From the NCBI RefSeq assembly GCF_002259415.1, contig NZ_NPFY01000019.1:248001-312000 (forward strand): a DNA stretch of 64,000 nucleotides, read 5' to 3'. Below are positions 42,357-50,468 of this stretch, piece after piece. A program made the position numbers and the translations under genes. Under the pieces are notes generated by a model. That model made no database searches. It saw only the letters and a program-made list of their open reading frames with translations, and was not told where the DNA came from. The stretch's first letter is position 1; each line of letters starts with the position of its first letter. The stretch comes from Rhodococcus sp. 14-2470-1b (GTDB lineage Bacteria > Actinomycetota > Actinomycetes > Mycobacteriales > Mycobacteriaceae).

Positions 42357-43907
42357 TTGCAGGTCACAAGCGTCGGGCACGCGGGGTTCCACATTCGGAC
42401 CGATGCAGGCACCATCCTGTGCGACCCGTGGGTCAATCCTGCCTACTTCACGTCGTGGTTCCCGTTCCCGGACAACACGCAGTTGGACTGGGACGAGCTC
42501 GGCAAGTGCGATTACCTCTACGTCTCGCACCTGCACAAGGACCACTTCGACCCCAAGAACCTCGCCGAGCACGTGGACAAGAACACCACCGTTCTGCTGC
42601 CGGACTACCCCGTGCCGGACCTCAAGCACGAGCTCGAGAAGCTCGGCTTCCACAAGTTCTTCGAGACGACCGACTCGGTCAAGCACCGCATTTCCGGCCC
42701 CAAGGGCGATCTCGACATCATGATCATCGCCCTGCGCGCACCCGCCGACGGCCCGATCGGTGACTCCGGCCTGGTCGTCTCCGACGGAGAGACCGTCGCG
42801 TTCAACATGAACGACGCCCGGCCCGTCGACCTCGACGTGTTGACGGAGGAATTCGGGCACGTCGACGTGCACATGCTGCAGTACTCGGGCGCGATCTGGT
42901 ACCCGATGGTCTACGACATGGTCGAGCGCGCCAAGAAGTCGTTCGGTGAGCAGAAGCGTCAGCGTCAGATGGATCGTGCTCGCCAGTACATCGAGCAGAT
43001 CGGCGCGACCTGGGTCATTCCGTCGGCAGGCCCGCCGTGTTTCCTCGACGACGAGCTCCGCTTCCTCAACGACGTGTACGAGGACCCGTCGAACATCTTC
43101 CCGGATCAGATGGTGTTCCTCGATCAGATGCGCCGCAACGGCCACGACAAGGGCCTGCTGCAGATCCCCGGCACCACGTCGACGTTCTCGGGCAGCGAGC
43201 TCGTCTCGCACGAGCACCCGATTCCCACCGAAGAAGCCGAAGCCATCTTCACCACCGGCAAGGCCCAGTACATCGAGGACTTCGCGCAGCGTCAGGCAGG
43301 CGTCATCGCCGCGGAGAAGGCAGCGTGGGCACCGGCCGAGGGCGAGCCACTGCTCGAGCCACTGCGAGAGCTGTTCGAGCCCATCATGATTCAAACGGAC
43401 CAGATCTGCGACGGCATCGGGTACCCGGTGGCCCTGATGCTCGGCGCGGAAACCGTCGTACTCGATTTCCCCAAGCGCATCGTGCGTGAGCCTCTGCTCA
43501 AGGAGCGGTTCCGGTACAGCTTCACGATCTCACCGCAGCTCGTGCGGACGGCCGTGCGCGACAAGGAACCGGACTGGGTCAACTCGATCTTCCTGTCCAC
43601 CAGGTTCCGCGCCCGACGCGTCGGCGGATACAACGAGTTCCTCTACACGTTCTTCAAGTGCCTCACCGACGAGCGCATCGCCTACGCCGACGGTTGGTTC
43701 GCCGAAGCGCACGACGACACCGCCACCATCGTCAAGGATGGATACGAGATCCAGCGTCGCTGTCCGCACCTGAAAGCGGACCTGTCGAAGTTCGGCATCG
43801 TCGAGGGCAACAAGCTGACCTGCAACCTGCACGGCTGGGACTGGAACCTCGATACCGGCCGGTGCCTCACGTCCAAGGGGCACGAACTCAGGTCGACGAA
43901 GCTCTGA
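42357..43907 (+). CDS. MBL-fold protein with C-terminal Rieske iron-sulfur domain
   Basis: The 516-residue protein joins an N-terminal metallo-beta-lactamase-like domain of the UlaG type (VTSVGHAGFHIRTDAGTILCDPW, then HLHKDHFDP with His58, His60, Asp62, His63) to a C-terminal Rieske [2Fe-2S] site: CPH at 469-471 and CNLHGW at 489-494. This layout resembles CMP-N-acetylneuraminate hydroxylase-type proteins and an uncharacterised mycobacterial protein of equal length. It may hydroxylate a sugar nucleotide or lipid, but the substrate is unknown. The TTG at 42357 has AAGGAG seven bases upstream and is chosen. It sits between murB and an L,D-transpeptidase. Confidence 0.85.
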   Translation: MQVTSVGHAGFHIRTDAGTILCDPWVNPAYFTSWFPFPDNTQLDWDELGKCDYLYVSHLHKDHFDPKNLAEHVDKNTTVLLPDYPVPDLKHELEKLGFHKFFETTDSVKHRISGPKGDLDIMIIALRAPADGPIGDSGLVVSDGETVAFNMNDARPVDLDVLTEEFGHVDVHMLQYSGAIWYPMVYDMVERAKKSFGEQKRQRQMDRARQYIEQIGATWVIPSAGPPCFLDDELRFLNDVYEDPSNIFPDQMVFLDQMRRNGHDKGLLQIPGTTSTFSGSELVSHEHPIPTEEAEAIFTTGKAQYIEDFAQRQAGVIAAEKAAWAPAEGEPLLEPLRELFEPIMIQTDQICDGIGYPVALMLGAETVVLDFPKRIVREPLLKERFRYSFTISPQLVRTAVRDKEPDWVNSIFLSTRFRARRVGGYNEFLYTFFKCLTDERIAYADGWFAEAHDDTATIVKDGYEIQRRCPHLKADLSKFGIVEGNKLTCNLHGWDWNLDTGRCLTSKGHELRSTKL

Positions 43908-43958
43908 GGTGCACGGATTGTCGAGGTGCACGGATTTGTCCAGGTGCACGGATTGTCC
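43907..43958. repeat. Three-copy 17-18 bp tandem repeat after the Rieske/MBL gene
   Basis: Units AGGTGCACGGATTGTCG (43907-43923), one with an extra T (43924-43941) and AGGTGCACGGATTGTCC (43942-43958) run directly from the stop codon. They contain the GTGCAC palindrome three times. Confidence 0.9.
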
Positions 43959-44032
43959 GAATTCCCTTGAGTATTCGGTGTGAATCTTCGCGCACCCCGG
44001 CTTTCGATGGTGGTCCATCGATTCGCCGCGAG

Positions 44033-44038
44033 TACGTT
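44033..44038 (+). promoter_or_regulatory. -10 element TACGTT for the L,D-transpeptidase gene
   Basis: TACGTT fits TANNNT and lies seven bases before the GTG at 44046, as for a leaderless transcript. Confidence 0.5.
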
Positions 44039-44045
44039 GGAATAC

Positions 44046-45242
44046 GTGTATGAGCAGGTAGAACAGACAAAACGGACGCGGTTGTTGTGGCTGGTCACAG
44101 CGATCGTGGCGTTCGCGGCGCTCGTCGCGGGCTGCACCATCGGTGGCACCGATGGTTCCTCCGGGGGGTCCGAGCCGACCACCGAAGCAGCTCCCGTCGC
44201 CCAAGTGACGCAGAACCCCGCCGACGGAGCCGAGGACGTCAGCCCCGTCGCGCCGATCTCCGTGGCAGTGAAGAACGGGACCCTGGCCGACGTCACTCTC
44301 ACCAACCCCGAGGGCAAGGTCGTCCAAGGCGCGCTGGCGCCGGACAAAGCGTCGTACTCCGTCACGGAGCCGCTGGGCTACGGCGTCTCGTACACCTGGG
44401 CGGGCAACGCCGTCGGAAGCGACGGCAAGTCCGTACCCGTCGAGGGCAGCTTCACGACGGTCACGCCGGACAGTCGCACGTCGGTGAGCACCAACATCGG
44501 CGACGGCCAGGAAGTGGGGATCGCGGCCCCGATCATCCTGCAGTTCGACTCCTCGATCGAGGACAAGGCCGCCGTCGAGAAGGCGTTGACGGTGACGACC
44601 AACCCGCCGACGCCGGGCGCGTGGGCGTGGTTCCCCGACGACAACGGCTCACGCGTCCACTGGCGCCCCACCGACTACTGGGCTCCCGGCACGACGGTGT
44701 CGGTGAAAGCGAACCTGTACGGGGTCGACTACGGCGGCGGTGCGTACGGCGCCGACGACGTGACACTCGACTTCACCATCGGTCGTAGCCAGATCGTCAA
44801 GGCGGAGGCGACGAGCCACCGCATGCAGGTCGTGCGCGACGGGCAAACCATCATGGACATTCCCGTCAGCTACGGCGAGGGAAACGAAGCGCGCAACGTC
44901 ACGCGCAGCGGAGTGCACGTGGTGACCGAGAAGCACGAGGACTTCCTGATGTCGAACCCGCCGTTCTACGAGAACGTGCGCGAACGATGGGCCGTGCGGA
45001 TCTCCAACAACGGTGAGTTCATCCACGCCAACCCGGAGACGACGGGTGTGCAGGGGGCGTCCAACGTCACCAACGGCTGTATCAACCTGTCGACGTCGGA
45101 TGCGGAGCAGTATTTCGGTATCGCCATGTACGGCGATCCGGTAGAGGTGACGGGTACGTCCATCGATCTGTCGGCCGCCGACGGTGACCTCTACGACTGG
45201 GCGATCGACTGGCCGACGTGGGAGTCGATGTCCGCGCTGTGA
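44046..45242 (+). CDS. L,D-transpeptidase lipoprotein (LprQ/Ldt5-like)
   Basis: The 398-residue exported protein has a lipoprotein signal ending in LVAGC (Cys30), a Ser/Gly/Thr linker, two immunoglobulin-like domains (about residues 50-260) and a YkuD catalytic domain with His327 and the nucleophile Cys345 in VTNGCINLS. It makes 3-3 cross-links in peptidoglycan, the main non-classical cross-link of mycolate bacteria, and works outside the membrane. It matches Rv0483 (LprQ, Ldt5) in position after murB. The catalytic motif has N before GC instead of H, a variant of the usual SHGC. The GTG at 44046 is preferred over the ATG at 44007. Confidence 0.9.
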   Translation: MYEQVEQTKRTRLLWLVTAIVAFAALVAGCTIGGTDGSSGGSEPTTEAAPVAQVTQNPADGAEDVSPVAPISVAVKNGTLADVTLTNPEGKVVQGALAPDKASYSVTEPLGYGVSYTWAGNAVGSDGKSVPVEGSFTTVTPDSRTSVSTNIGDGQEVGIAAPIILQFDSSIEDKAAVEKALTVTTNPPTPGAWAWFPDDNGSRVHWRPTDYWAPGTTVSVKANLYGVDYGGGAYGADDVTLDFTIGRSQIVKAEATSHRMQVVRDGQTIMDIPVSYGEGNEARNVTRSGVHVVTEKHEDFLMSNPPFYENVRERWAVRISNNGEFIHANPETTGVQGASNVTNGCINLSTSDAEQYFGIAMYGDPVEVTGTSIDLSAADGDLYDWAIDWPTWESMSAL

Positions 45243-45251
45243 GGCGCATCT

Positions 45252-45297
45252 TGTGTGAATGGAAATGTAGGCCAGTGCCTACATTTCCACTCGCACA
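45252..45297. terminator. Bidirectional hairpin; interspersed palindromic repeat, copy 2
   Basis: TGGAAATGTAGGC (45260-45272) pairs perfectly with 45277-45289 around CAGT, and the outer TGTGTGAA/CTCGCACA extends it. It sits between converging genes and probably ends both transcripts. The words ATGTAGG and CATTTCCACTC are shared with the hairpin at 23182-23219. Confidence 0.8.
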
Positions 45298-45303
45298 GAG
45301 TTC

Positions 45304-46059
45304 TTATTTTCTGCTGAAGCGGCCTGGACCGGCCTGGTCACGCGGCTTGATGATGATCTGATCGAGGTTCACGTGCGACGGTCGTGATGCCACGAACCCG
45401 ATGATCTCGGCGATGTCCTTGGCGACGAGCGGCGTGATGCCCTGGTAGACGGCGTCGGCCTTGTCCTCGTCTCCGTCGAAACGGACGAGCGAGAATTCGG
45501 TTTCCACGGCTCCCGGCGCGATTTCCGTGAGCCGAACCGGCTGCCCCAGCAGCTCGCCGCGCAGCGTGCGATGCAGGACGGCCTGTGCATGCTTGGCGGA
45601 GGTGTATCCCGAGCCGTTGTCGTACGCCTCGAAGGCGGCCACCGACGTGATGGTGACCACAAGTCCGTCGCCGGACTCGATGAGTTTCGGTAGCAATGCC
45701 TTGGTGATACGCAGAGTGCCGAGCACGTTCGTCTCCCACATCCAGCGCCAGTCGTCCAGATCGGCATCGATGACGGGTGCAAGTCCCTTGGCGCCGCCCG
45801 CGTTGTTGATCAACACGTGCGCACGAGGGATCACAGCGGTGAATGCAGCTACCGAATCTTCGTCGGTGACATCGAGTTGCAGTGCGGTTCCGCCGATTTC
45901 GGATGCCAGCTTCTCGAGCCGGTCGACGCGTCGCGCACCGACGACGACGTGGTAGCCCTGCTCGGCGAGTTGGCGTGCGGTTGCCTCACCGATGCCGGAA
46001 CTTGCGCCGGTGACTACGGCGATGCGGGCGTCGGACGGAATTTGTTCGGACAATGTCAT
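45304..46059 (-). CDS. Short-chain dehydrogenase/reductase
   Basis: The 251-residue classical SDR has the cofactor motif VTGASSGIGEA (residues 16-26), NNAGG, and the catalytic Ser139, Tyr152 and Lys156 (YTSAK). The basic GARRVDRLEK after the second strand suggests NADP. The order L,D-transpeptidase, SDR, ROK matches Rv0483-Rv0485 as I recall it. A TAGAAT -10 box lies seven bases before the ATG, so the gene is probably leaderless. The substrate is unknown. The longer frame upstream was rejected because it runs through the shared promoter region. Confidence 0.9.
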   Translation of the reverse strand: MTLSEQIPSDARIAVVTGASSGIGEATARQLAEQGYHVVVGARRVDRLEKLASEIGGTALQLDVTDEDSVAAFTAVIPRAHVLINNAGGAKGLAPVIDADLDDWRWMWETNVLGTLRITKALLPKLIESGDGLVVTITSVAAFEAYDNGSGYTSAKHAQAVLHRTLRGELLGQPVRLTEIAPGAVETEFSLVRFDGDEDKADAVYQGITPLVAKDIAEIIGFVASRPSHVNLDQIIIKPRDQAGPGRFSRK

Positions 46060-46066
46060 GGCAGAA

Positions 46067-46072
46067 ATTCTA
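46067..46072 (-). promoter_or_regulatory. -10 element TAGAAT for the SDR gene
   Basis: TAGAAT on the minus strand, seven bases before the ATG at 46059, is a near-ideal -10 box for a leaderless transcript. Confidence 0.6.
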
Positions 46073-46119
46073 GACTCCGGTCCTGCCACGGGCGGAGGGC
46101 AGCGGAAATCTTCCCCGTA

Positions 46120-46148
46120 TTGGTGATCGGGCGGGGAAGTGCTACTTT
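46120..46148 (+). promoter_or_regulatory. Promoter of the cysteine leader and ROK-mshA operon
   Basis: TTGGTG (46120-46125) and TACTTT (46143-46148) are -35 and -10 boxes with the ideal 17-base spacing. The -10 ends seven bases before the ATG of the short leader frame at 46156, so the transcript should begin at or next to that codon. Confidence 0.65.
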
Positions 46149-46155
46149 TGCGTTC

Positions 46156-46257
46156 ATGTCCGCCAGCCACACTCCTGCACTGCGCGTCACGTACGTGACC
46201 GCTGCTCTGGGTTCCCGGCTGCCGCTCCCTCGTGAACTGTGTTGTCGCAGCTTCTAG
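46156..46257 (+). CDS. Leaderless 33-codon leader peptide with Cys-Cys (candidate attenuator uORF)
   Basis: An ATG placed exactly where transcription should begin opens a 33-codon frame. Its end reads LPRELCCRSF, with two adjacent UGU cysteine codons four and five codons before the stop. Short leaderless frames with cysteine runs are known in mycobacteria as cysteine-responsive attenuators. Stem-loops follow at 46258-46316 (GCCTGTAG with CTGCAGGC enclosing CGGCCG-TAT-CGGCCG) and 46356-46373, before the ROK start at 46397. Scarce cysteinyl-tRNA would stall ribosomes at the CC pair and change folding downstream. The operon includes mshA, which starts synthesis of the cysteine-bearing thiol mycothiol. 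Function is inferred. Confidence 0.65.
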   Translation: MSASHTPALRVTYVTAALGSRLPLPRELCCRSF

Positions 46258-46396
46258 GCCTGTAGCTTTCTCGAGATCGCTCGTCGATTTCCGGCCGTAT
46301 CGGCCGTTCTGCAGGCTTCGTTCGCTCGACTTTCTCCTTCTCCAGCACCTGTGTCACCCACGCTTCGTGTGGGTCTACTGCCGAGGACGAACCACA

Positions 46397-47674
46397 GTGT
46401 CACTTGCAACTTTGCCGGTAAATTCCACCACCGTGAACCTTCGTGGTTCACGACCCACCTCCGTGTCCCGTGCAGCGGGACGGGGTCGAGTTCAGGTCGT
46501 AGCGCCCGACCTTCGCGTCGCCGACAGTCCCGCCGCGTCGGTGCTCCGCGTAGCCTCCGCCGACGGGCCGCTCTCCCGCGACATTGCCGCTCGTGCAACA
46601 GGATTGAGTATCGCGACGGTCAACCGTCAGGTCTCCGCCCTGCTGAGTGCCGGGTTGCTGCGCGAACGTGCCGATCTGACGGCCTCCGGTGCGATCGGCC
46701 GGCCCCGCGTGCCGTTCGAGGTAAACCACGAGCCCTACGCCACCATCGGAATCCACGTTGGTGCCATCGTCACCGGAATCGTCGTCAGCGACCTGCGCGG
46801 TCGCATCCTGGGCGCCGTCGAGATCCCGACGCCGGGCGGTCCCGCCTCCGAAGCGTTGTCCGTGATCACCCGCAGCGCAGGCGCTTTCGCGGCGCGCTGG
46901 CACCGTCGAACGCCTCTCTGGGTGGGTGTCGCCCTCGGTGGTCGAGTCGACGGTGCGTCGGGCACGGTGGACCATCCGCGTCTCGGCTGGGAGAGCGCTC
47001 AGGTCGGCGCGATCGTCGGCGGCGGCCTGGGGTTGCCCGTCTCCGTGTCCGGTCACGTCGAGGCGATGGCGGGCTCCGAACTGCTCTTGACGCCGGCACG
47101 TGTCGACAACTCGACTGCCGGCACCAGCCTGTACTTCTACGCACGCGAGACCGCGGGGATCGCGTTGACGATCGACGGCCGGGTGCACACGCCCTCCACC
47201 GGTCCGGGTTCCATCGCTCATTTGCCCACCGGTTCGAACGTACTGTGCCAGTGCGGAAACCGCGGATGCCTCGAAGCGACCGTGAGCGACCGCGCGGTGC
47301 TGGCCATCGCCGTCGAGCGTGGAGTTCTCGCGGCAGGCTCAGGCGTCGCCGCGCTGTACCAGGCCGCCCACGACGGATCGGCGGCGGCGCAGCAGATCCT
47401 CGTCGAACGTGCGAAGGTGCTCGGTCGGACGGTCGGACTTCTGCGGGATCTGTTCAACCCCGATCGGGTGGTCCTCGGCGGACAGGCTTTCACCCAGTAC
47501 GCCGCGGGTATTCCGTACGTCGCCGAGGCATTCGGCCAGACGTCGACGCTGCCGCGCAAGGACATTCGAATCTCCGGCTTCGGAAACAGGGTGCAGGAGT
47601 TCGCAGCGGCCGTGGTGTCCCTCAGCTCGGTCTACTCCGATCCGCTCGCGTCGATGCGCCGGGCTGCCGCGTAA
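46397..47674 (+). CDS. ROK-family transcriptional regulator
   Basis: The 425-residue protein has an N-terminal winged helix (SVLRVASADGPLSRDIAARATGLSIATVNRQVSALLSAGLLRE) and a ROK sugar-kinase-like domain with the zinc motif CQCGNRGCLEA (Cys284, 286, 291). It corresponds to Rv0485 in position. GAGGACG precedes the GTG at 46397 and the product then begins VSLATLPVNSTTVNL, similar to my memory of the mycobacterial protein. It is the first large gene of the operon with the hydrolase, mshA and ybjN (gaps of 33 and 19 bases, then overlap). Ligand unknown; amino sugars are plausible given MshA's substrate. Confidence 0.87.
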   Translation: MSLATLPVNSTTVNLRGSRPTSVSRAAGRGRVQVVAPDLRVADSPAASVLRVASADGPLSRDIAARATGLSIATVNRQVSALLSAGLLRERADLTASGAIGRPRVPFEVNHEPYATIGIHVGAIVTGIVVSDLRGRILGAVEIPTPGGPASEALSVITRSAGAFAARWHRRTPLWVGVALGGRVDGASGTVDHPRLGWESAQVGAIVGGGLGLPVSVSGHVEAMAGSELLLTPARVDNSTAGTSLYFYARETAGIALTIDGRVHTPSTGPGSIAHLPTGSNVLCQCGNRGCLEATVSDRAVLAIAVERGVLAAGSGVAALYQAAHDGSAAAQQILVERAKVLGRTVGLLRDLFNPDRVVLGGQAFTQYAAGIPYVAEAFGQTSTLPRKDIRISGFGNRVQEFAAAVVSLSSVYSDPLASMRRAAA

Positions 47675-47707
47675 CTCGCGCTGCGCGCGGCCGGGCATGA
47701 TGAGGGC

Positions 47708-48580
47708 ATGACTGGATCGGTACGCCAAGCCACGAGCCGAATCGACACCACCACGGCCGGCACGAACATCGTCTATCGAGTGAGCGGCGACGAGTCGCAC
47801 CGCCCGCTCGTCCTGCTGCACGGGTGGGCGCAGTCGTCCGCGTGCTGGGGGGACCGGGTGCTGACGACGCTGGCGGAGTCGTTCCGGGTGATCGCGGTGG
47901 ACCTGCGGGGCCACGGTTACTCGGACGCTCCGAGCACGGGGTACGGCGAATCGGCCAACTGGGCGGCAGACGTGCACGCAGTGCTGATCGCCGAGGGAAT
48001 CGATCAGGATGCGGTTCTGCTCGGCTGGTCCTACGGCGGCCTGGTGCTCTGCGACTATCTGGCCGCACACGGGACGGGCACGGTCGCGGGCATCGTGCTC
48101 GTCGGCGCGATCACCAGCATCGGCAGGGGGGAGGCCGGTGGTCGAGTCGGCAGCGCGATGCGCGCGGCAATCCCGGACGCGATGTCGGAGGAGCCGCGGA
48201 CGGCCATCAAGGCGCTCGGTAGCTTCGGTCACGCACTCACAGGACCGATCGAGGGCGAAGCCCTGAAGGGGCCGACCGCGGGCAAAGGTGAGCAGGCTCA
48301 GGCCCTGTTCGGTGCAACGCTGTCGACGCCGCCCCGAGTGAGAGCGGCGCTGTTCGATCGGACTGTCTCGCACGACGACCTGCTCGCAGGCCTCGACGTA
48401 CCCGCACTGGTCCTGCACGGCACCGCGGACACCGTCGTCGACGTCTCCGCTGGTGAGCATGCTGCGTCGCTGATTCCGGCGGCGACCGCGTCCTTCTGGG
48501 AGGGTGTCGACCACGGCCCGTTCGTCGCCGATCCCGACCGGTTTCTGGCCGAGGTGACGGCCTTCGTTCAGGGTCTGTGA
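47708..48580 (+). CDS. Alpha/beta hydrolase
   Basis: The 290-residue protein has the classical core: [14 protein letters not shown] (oxyanion), [12 protein letters not shown], the nucleophile motif [27 protein letters not shown] (acid) and [13 protein letters not shown] (histidine). It resembles soluble esterases and peroxidase-like hydrolases. It lies between the ROK gene and mshA in the same orientation and is probably cotranscribed. Substrate unknown. Confidence 0.87.
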   Translation: MTGSVRQATSRIDTTTAGTNIVYRVSGDESHRPLVLLHGWAQSSACWGDRVLTTLAESFRVIAVDLRGHGYSDAPSTGYGESANWAADVHAVLIAEGIDQDAVLLGWSYGGLVLCDYLAAHGTGTVAGIVLVGAITSIGRGEAGGRVGSAMRAAIPDAMSEEPRTAIKALGSFGHALTGPIEGEALKGPTAGKGEQAQALFGATLSTPPRVRAALFDRTVSHDDLLAGLDVPALVLHGTADTVVDVSAGEHAASLIPAATASFWEGVDHGPFVADPDRFLAEVTAFVQGL

Positions 48581-48599
48581 ACGAACGCGGCGCGGGAGA

Positions 48600-49940
48600 G
48601 TGCAAACTGGTGTGGTGAGTGGTCGCCAGTTGAATCGGGTTGCAGTGTTGTCGTTGCATACCTCGCCGTTGGCGCAGCCGGGCATGGGGGATGCGGGCGG
48701 GATGAACGTCTACGTGCTGCAGAGTGCCAAGGAGCTGGCGAAACGGGGCGTCGAGGTAGAGATCTTCACGCGTGCGACGTCGTCGGCGGACAAGCCACTC
48801 GAGGAGGCGGCACCGGGTGTTCTGGTGCGCAACATCGTGGCAGGGCCGTTCGAGGGACTCGACAAACAGGATCTCCCGACGCAGCTGTGCGCATTCGCGG
48901 CAGGCGTCCTTCGTGAAGAGGCGCGGCACGACGCCGGCTACTACGATCTGGTCCACTCGCACTACTGGTTGTCCGGCCAGGTCGGCTGGCTGGCCCGCGA
49001 TCGCTGGGGTGTGCCGCTGGTCCACACGGCACATACTCTCGCCGCCGTCAAGAACGCGTCGTTGGCAGCGGGGGATTCTCCGGAACCGGCCGCGCGGCAG
49101 ATCGGCGAGCAACAGGTGGTCGCCGAGGCGGACAGGCTGATCGCCAACACCGGTGAAGAAGCGAAGCAGCTGATCGAGATCTACCACGCGTCGCCTCGGT
49201 CGATCGACGTCGTCGCGCCCGGCGCGGACCTCGGCCGGTACCGACCCGGTGACAAAGCCGCTGCGCGAGCACAGTTCGGTATCGATCCGTCGGAAACCGT
49301 GGTCGCCTTCGTCGGCCGAATCCAGCCGCTCAAGGCCCCGGACGTCTTGCTGCGCGCGGCAGCGGAACTGCTGGCCTCTCGACCGAGCCTACCGCTCCGG
49401 GTACTCGTGGTCGGCGGGCCGTCCGGCAGCGGACTGGACCGTCCCGACAGTTTGATCGAACTTGCGGCAGAACTGGGGATTTCGGCGAGAGTGACGTTCC
49501 TGCCGCCGCAGCCGTCCGAGAAACTCGTCCAGGTCTACCGTGCTGCCGACGTCGTGGCCGTGCCGAGCTACAACGAATCGTTCGGACTCGTCGCGATCGA
49601 AGCTCAAGCCAGCGGAACCCCGGTGATCGCAGCGGACGTCGGCGGGCTCGGGGTCGCCGTCAGGTCCGGGGAGACGGGTGTGCTCGTGCAAGGGCACCGA
49701 ACCGCGGAGTGGGCGCGAGCTCTCGGCGCGATGCTCGCAGACCGAGATGGCTTGGCGCGCATGGCATCGGCGGCACCGGACCACGCCGCGAACTTCTCGT
49801 GGGAACACACCGCGGAAGGCCTGCTGGACAGTTATCGTGCAGCACAATTCCACTTCGACCGTCACGAGGCCCCGAGCGAGTTCTCGCCGCGGCGCGTACG
49901 CGGACTGTCGAAGCTACGAAGGGCGGGGGCAACGGCATGA
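48600..49940 (+). CDS. mshA: D-inositol-3-phosphate glycosyltransferase MshA
   Basis: The 446-residue GT-B (GT4) enzyme transfers GlcNAc from UDP-GlcNAc to inositol-3-phosphate, the first step of mycothiol synthesis. [22 protein letters not shown] is the MshA signature at the acceptor site, [14 protein letters not shown] follows, and [19 protein letters not shown] is the donor-site E-motif. The start is uncertain: GTGs at 48600, 48612 and 48615 are all possible and the longest is listed. It ends with a four-base overlap with ybjN, as in mycobacteria. It belongs to the operon behind the Cys-Cys leader. Confidence 0.94.
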   Translation: MQTGVVSGRQLNRVAVLSLHTSPLAQPGMGDAGGMNVYVLQSAKELAKRGVEVEIFTRATSSADKPLEEAAPGVLVRNIVAGPFEGLDKQDLPTQLCAFAAGVLREEARHDAGYYDLVHSHYWLSGQVGWLARDRWGVPLVHTAHTLAAVKNASLAAGDSPEPAARQIGEQQVVAEADRLIANTGEEAKQLIEIYHASPRSIDVVAPGADLGRYRPGDKAAARAQFGIDPSETVVAFVGRIQPLKAPDVLLRAAAELLASRPSLPLRVLVVGGPSGSGLDRPDSLIELAAELGISARVTFLPPQPSEKLVQVYRAADVVAVPSYNESFGLVAIEAQASGTPVIAADVGGLGVAVRSGETGVLVQGHRTAEWARALGAMLADRDGLARMASAAPDHAANFSWEHTAEGLLDSYRAAQFHFDRHEAPSEFSPRRVRGLSKLRRAGATA

Positions 49941-50434
49941 GCGAGCTGATCGAGCTGATCGATTCGGTACTGAGCGAGCGCGAGCTCGAGTACCAACGCA
50001 AGGGGGACAACGCGTTCGTCGTCGAGCTGCCCGGTGAGCGGAAGCTGAAGACGACCACGATCCTCACTGTCGGGCACCACGGCGTGCGGATAGAGGCGTT
50101 CGTCTGCCGCAAACCGGACGAGAACTTCGAGGGTGTCTACAAATACCTGCTGCGGCGAAATCGACGGCTCTACGGAGTGCACTACACGCTCGACAAGGTA
50201 GGGGACATCTACCTCGTCGGTCGGTTGTCGACTCATGCTGTGACGGGCGAGGAAATCGACCGGATACTCGGCCAGGTGCTCGAAGCCGCCGACGGAGATT
50301 TCAATGTCCTGCTCGAACTGGGCTTCGCCGAATCCATCAAACGCGAGTGGGCCTGGCGTGTGTCCAGGGGCGAGTCGTTGGCGAACCTGAAGGCCTTCGA
50401 GCACCTGGTTACACCGCCGAAACTCGATACTTGA
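49937..50434 (+). CDS. YbjN domain-containing protein
   Basis: The 165-residue protein is of the YbjN type, related to the type III secretion chaperone-like fold. [49 protein letters not shown] is typical of the actinobacterial member next to mshA (Rv0487 in my recollection). Its ATG overlaps the mshA stop. The role is unknown, possibly as a chaperone or in stress response; its constant pairing with mshA suggests a link to thiol metabolism. Confidence 0.85.
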   Translation: MSELIELIDSVLSERELEYQRKGDNAFVVELPGERKLKTTTILTVGHHGVRIEAFVCRKPDENFEGVYKYLLRRNRRLYGVHYTLDKVGDIYLVGRLSTHAVTGEEIDRILGQVLEAADGDFNVLLELGFAESIKREWAWRVSRGESLANLKAFEHLVTPPKLDT

Positions 50435-50440
50435 TCGGAC

Positions 50441-50468
50441 GTAACGGAGCGTTCGTACGCTCCGTTAC
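50441..50468. promoter_or_regulatory. 11-bp palindrome abutting the NCS2 permease start
   Basis: GTAACGGAGCG (50441-50451) and CGCTCCGTTAC (50458-50468) form a perfect inverted repeat with a six-base centre. TACGCT at 50456-50461 is a TANNNT -10 box seven bases before the ATG. A repressor bound here would cover the promoter; the hairpin could also end the mshA operon. Confidence 0.6.
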
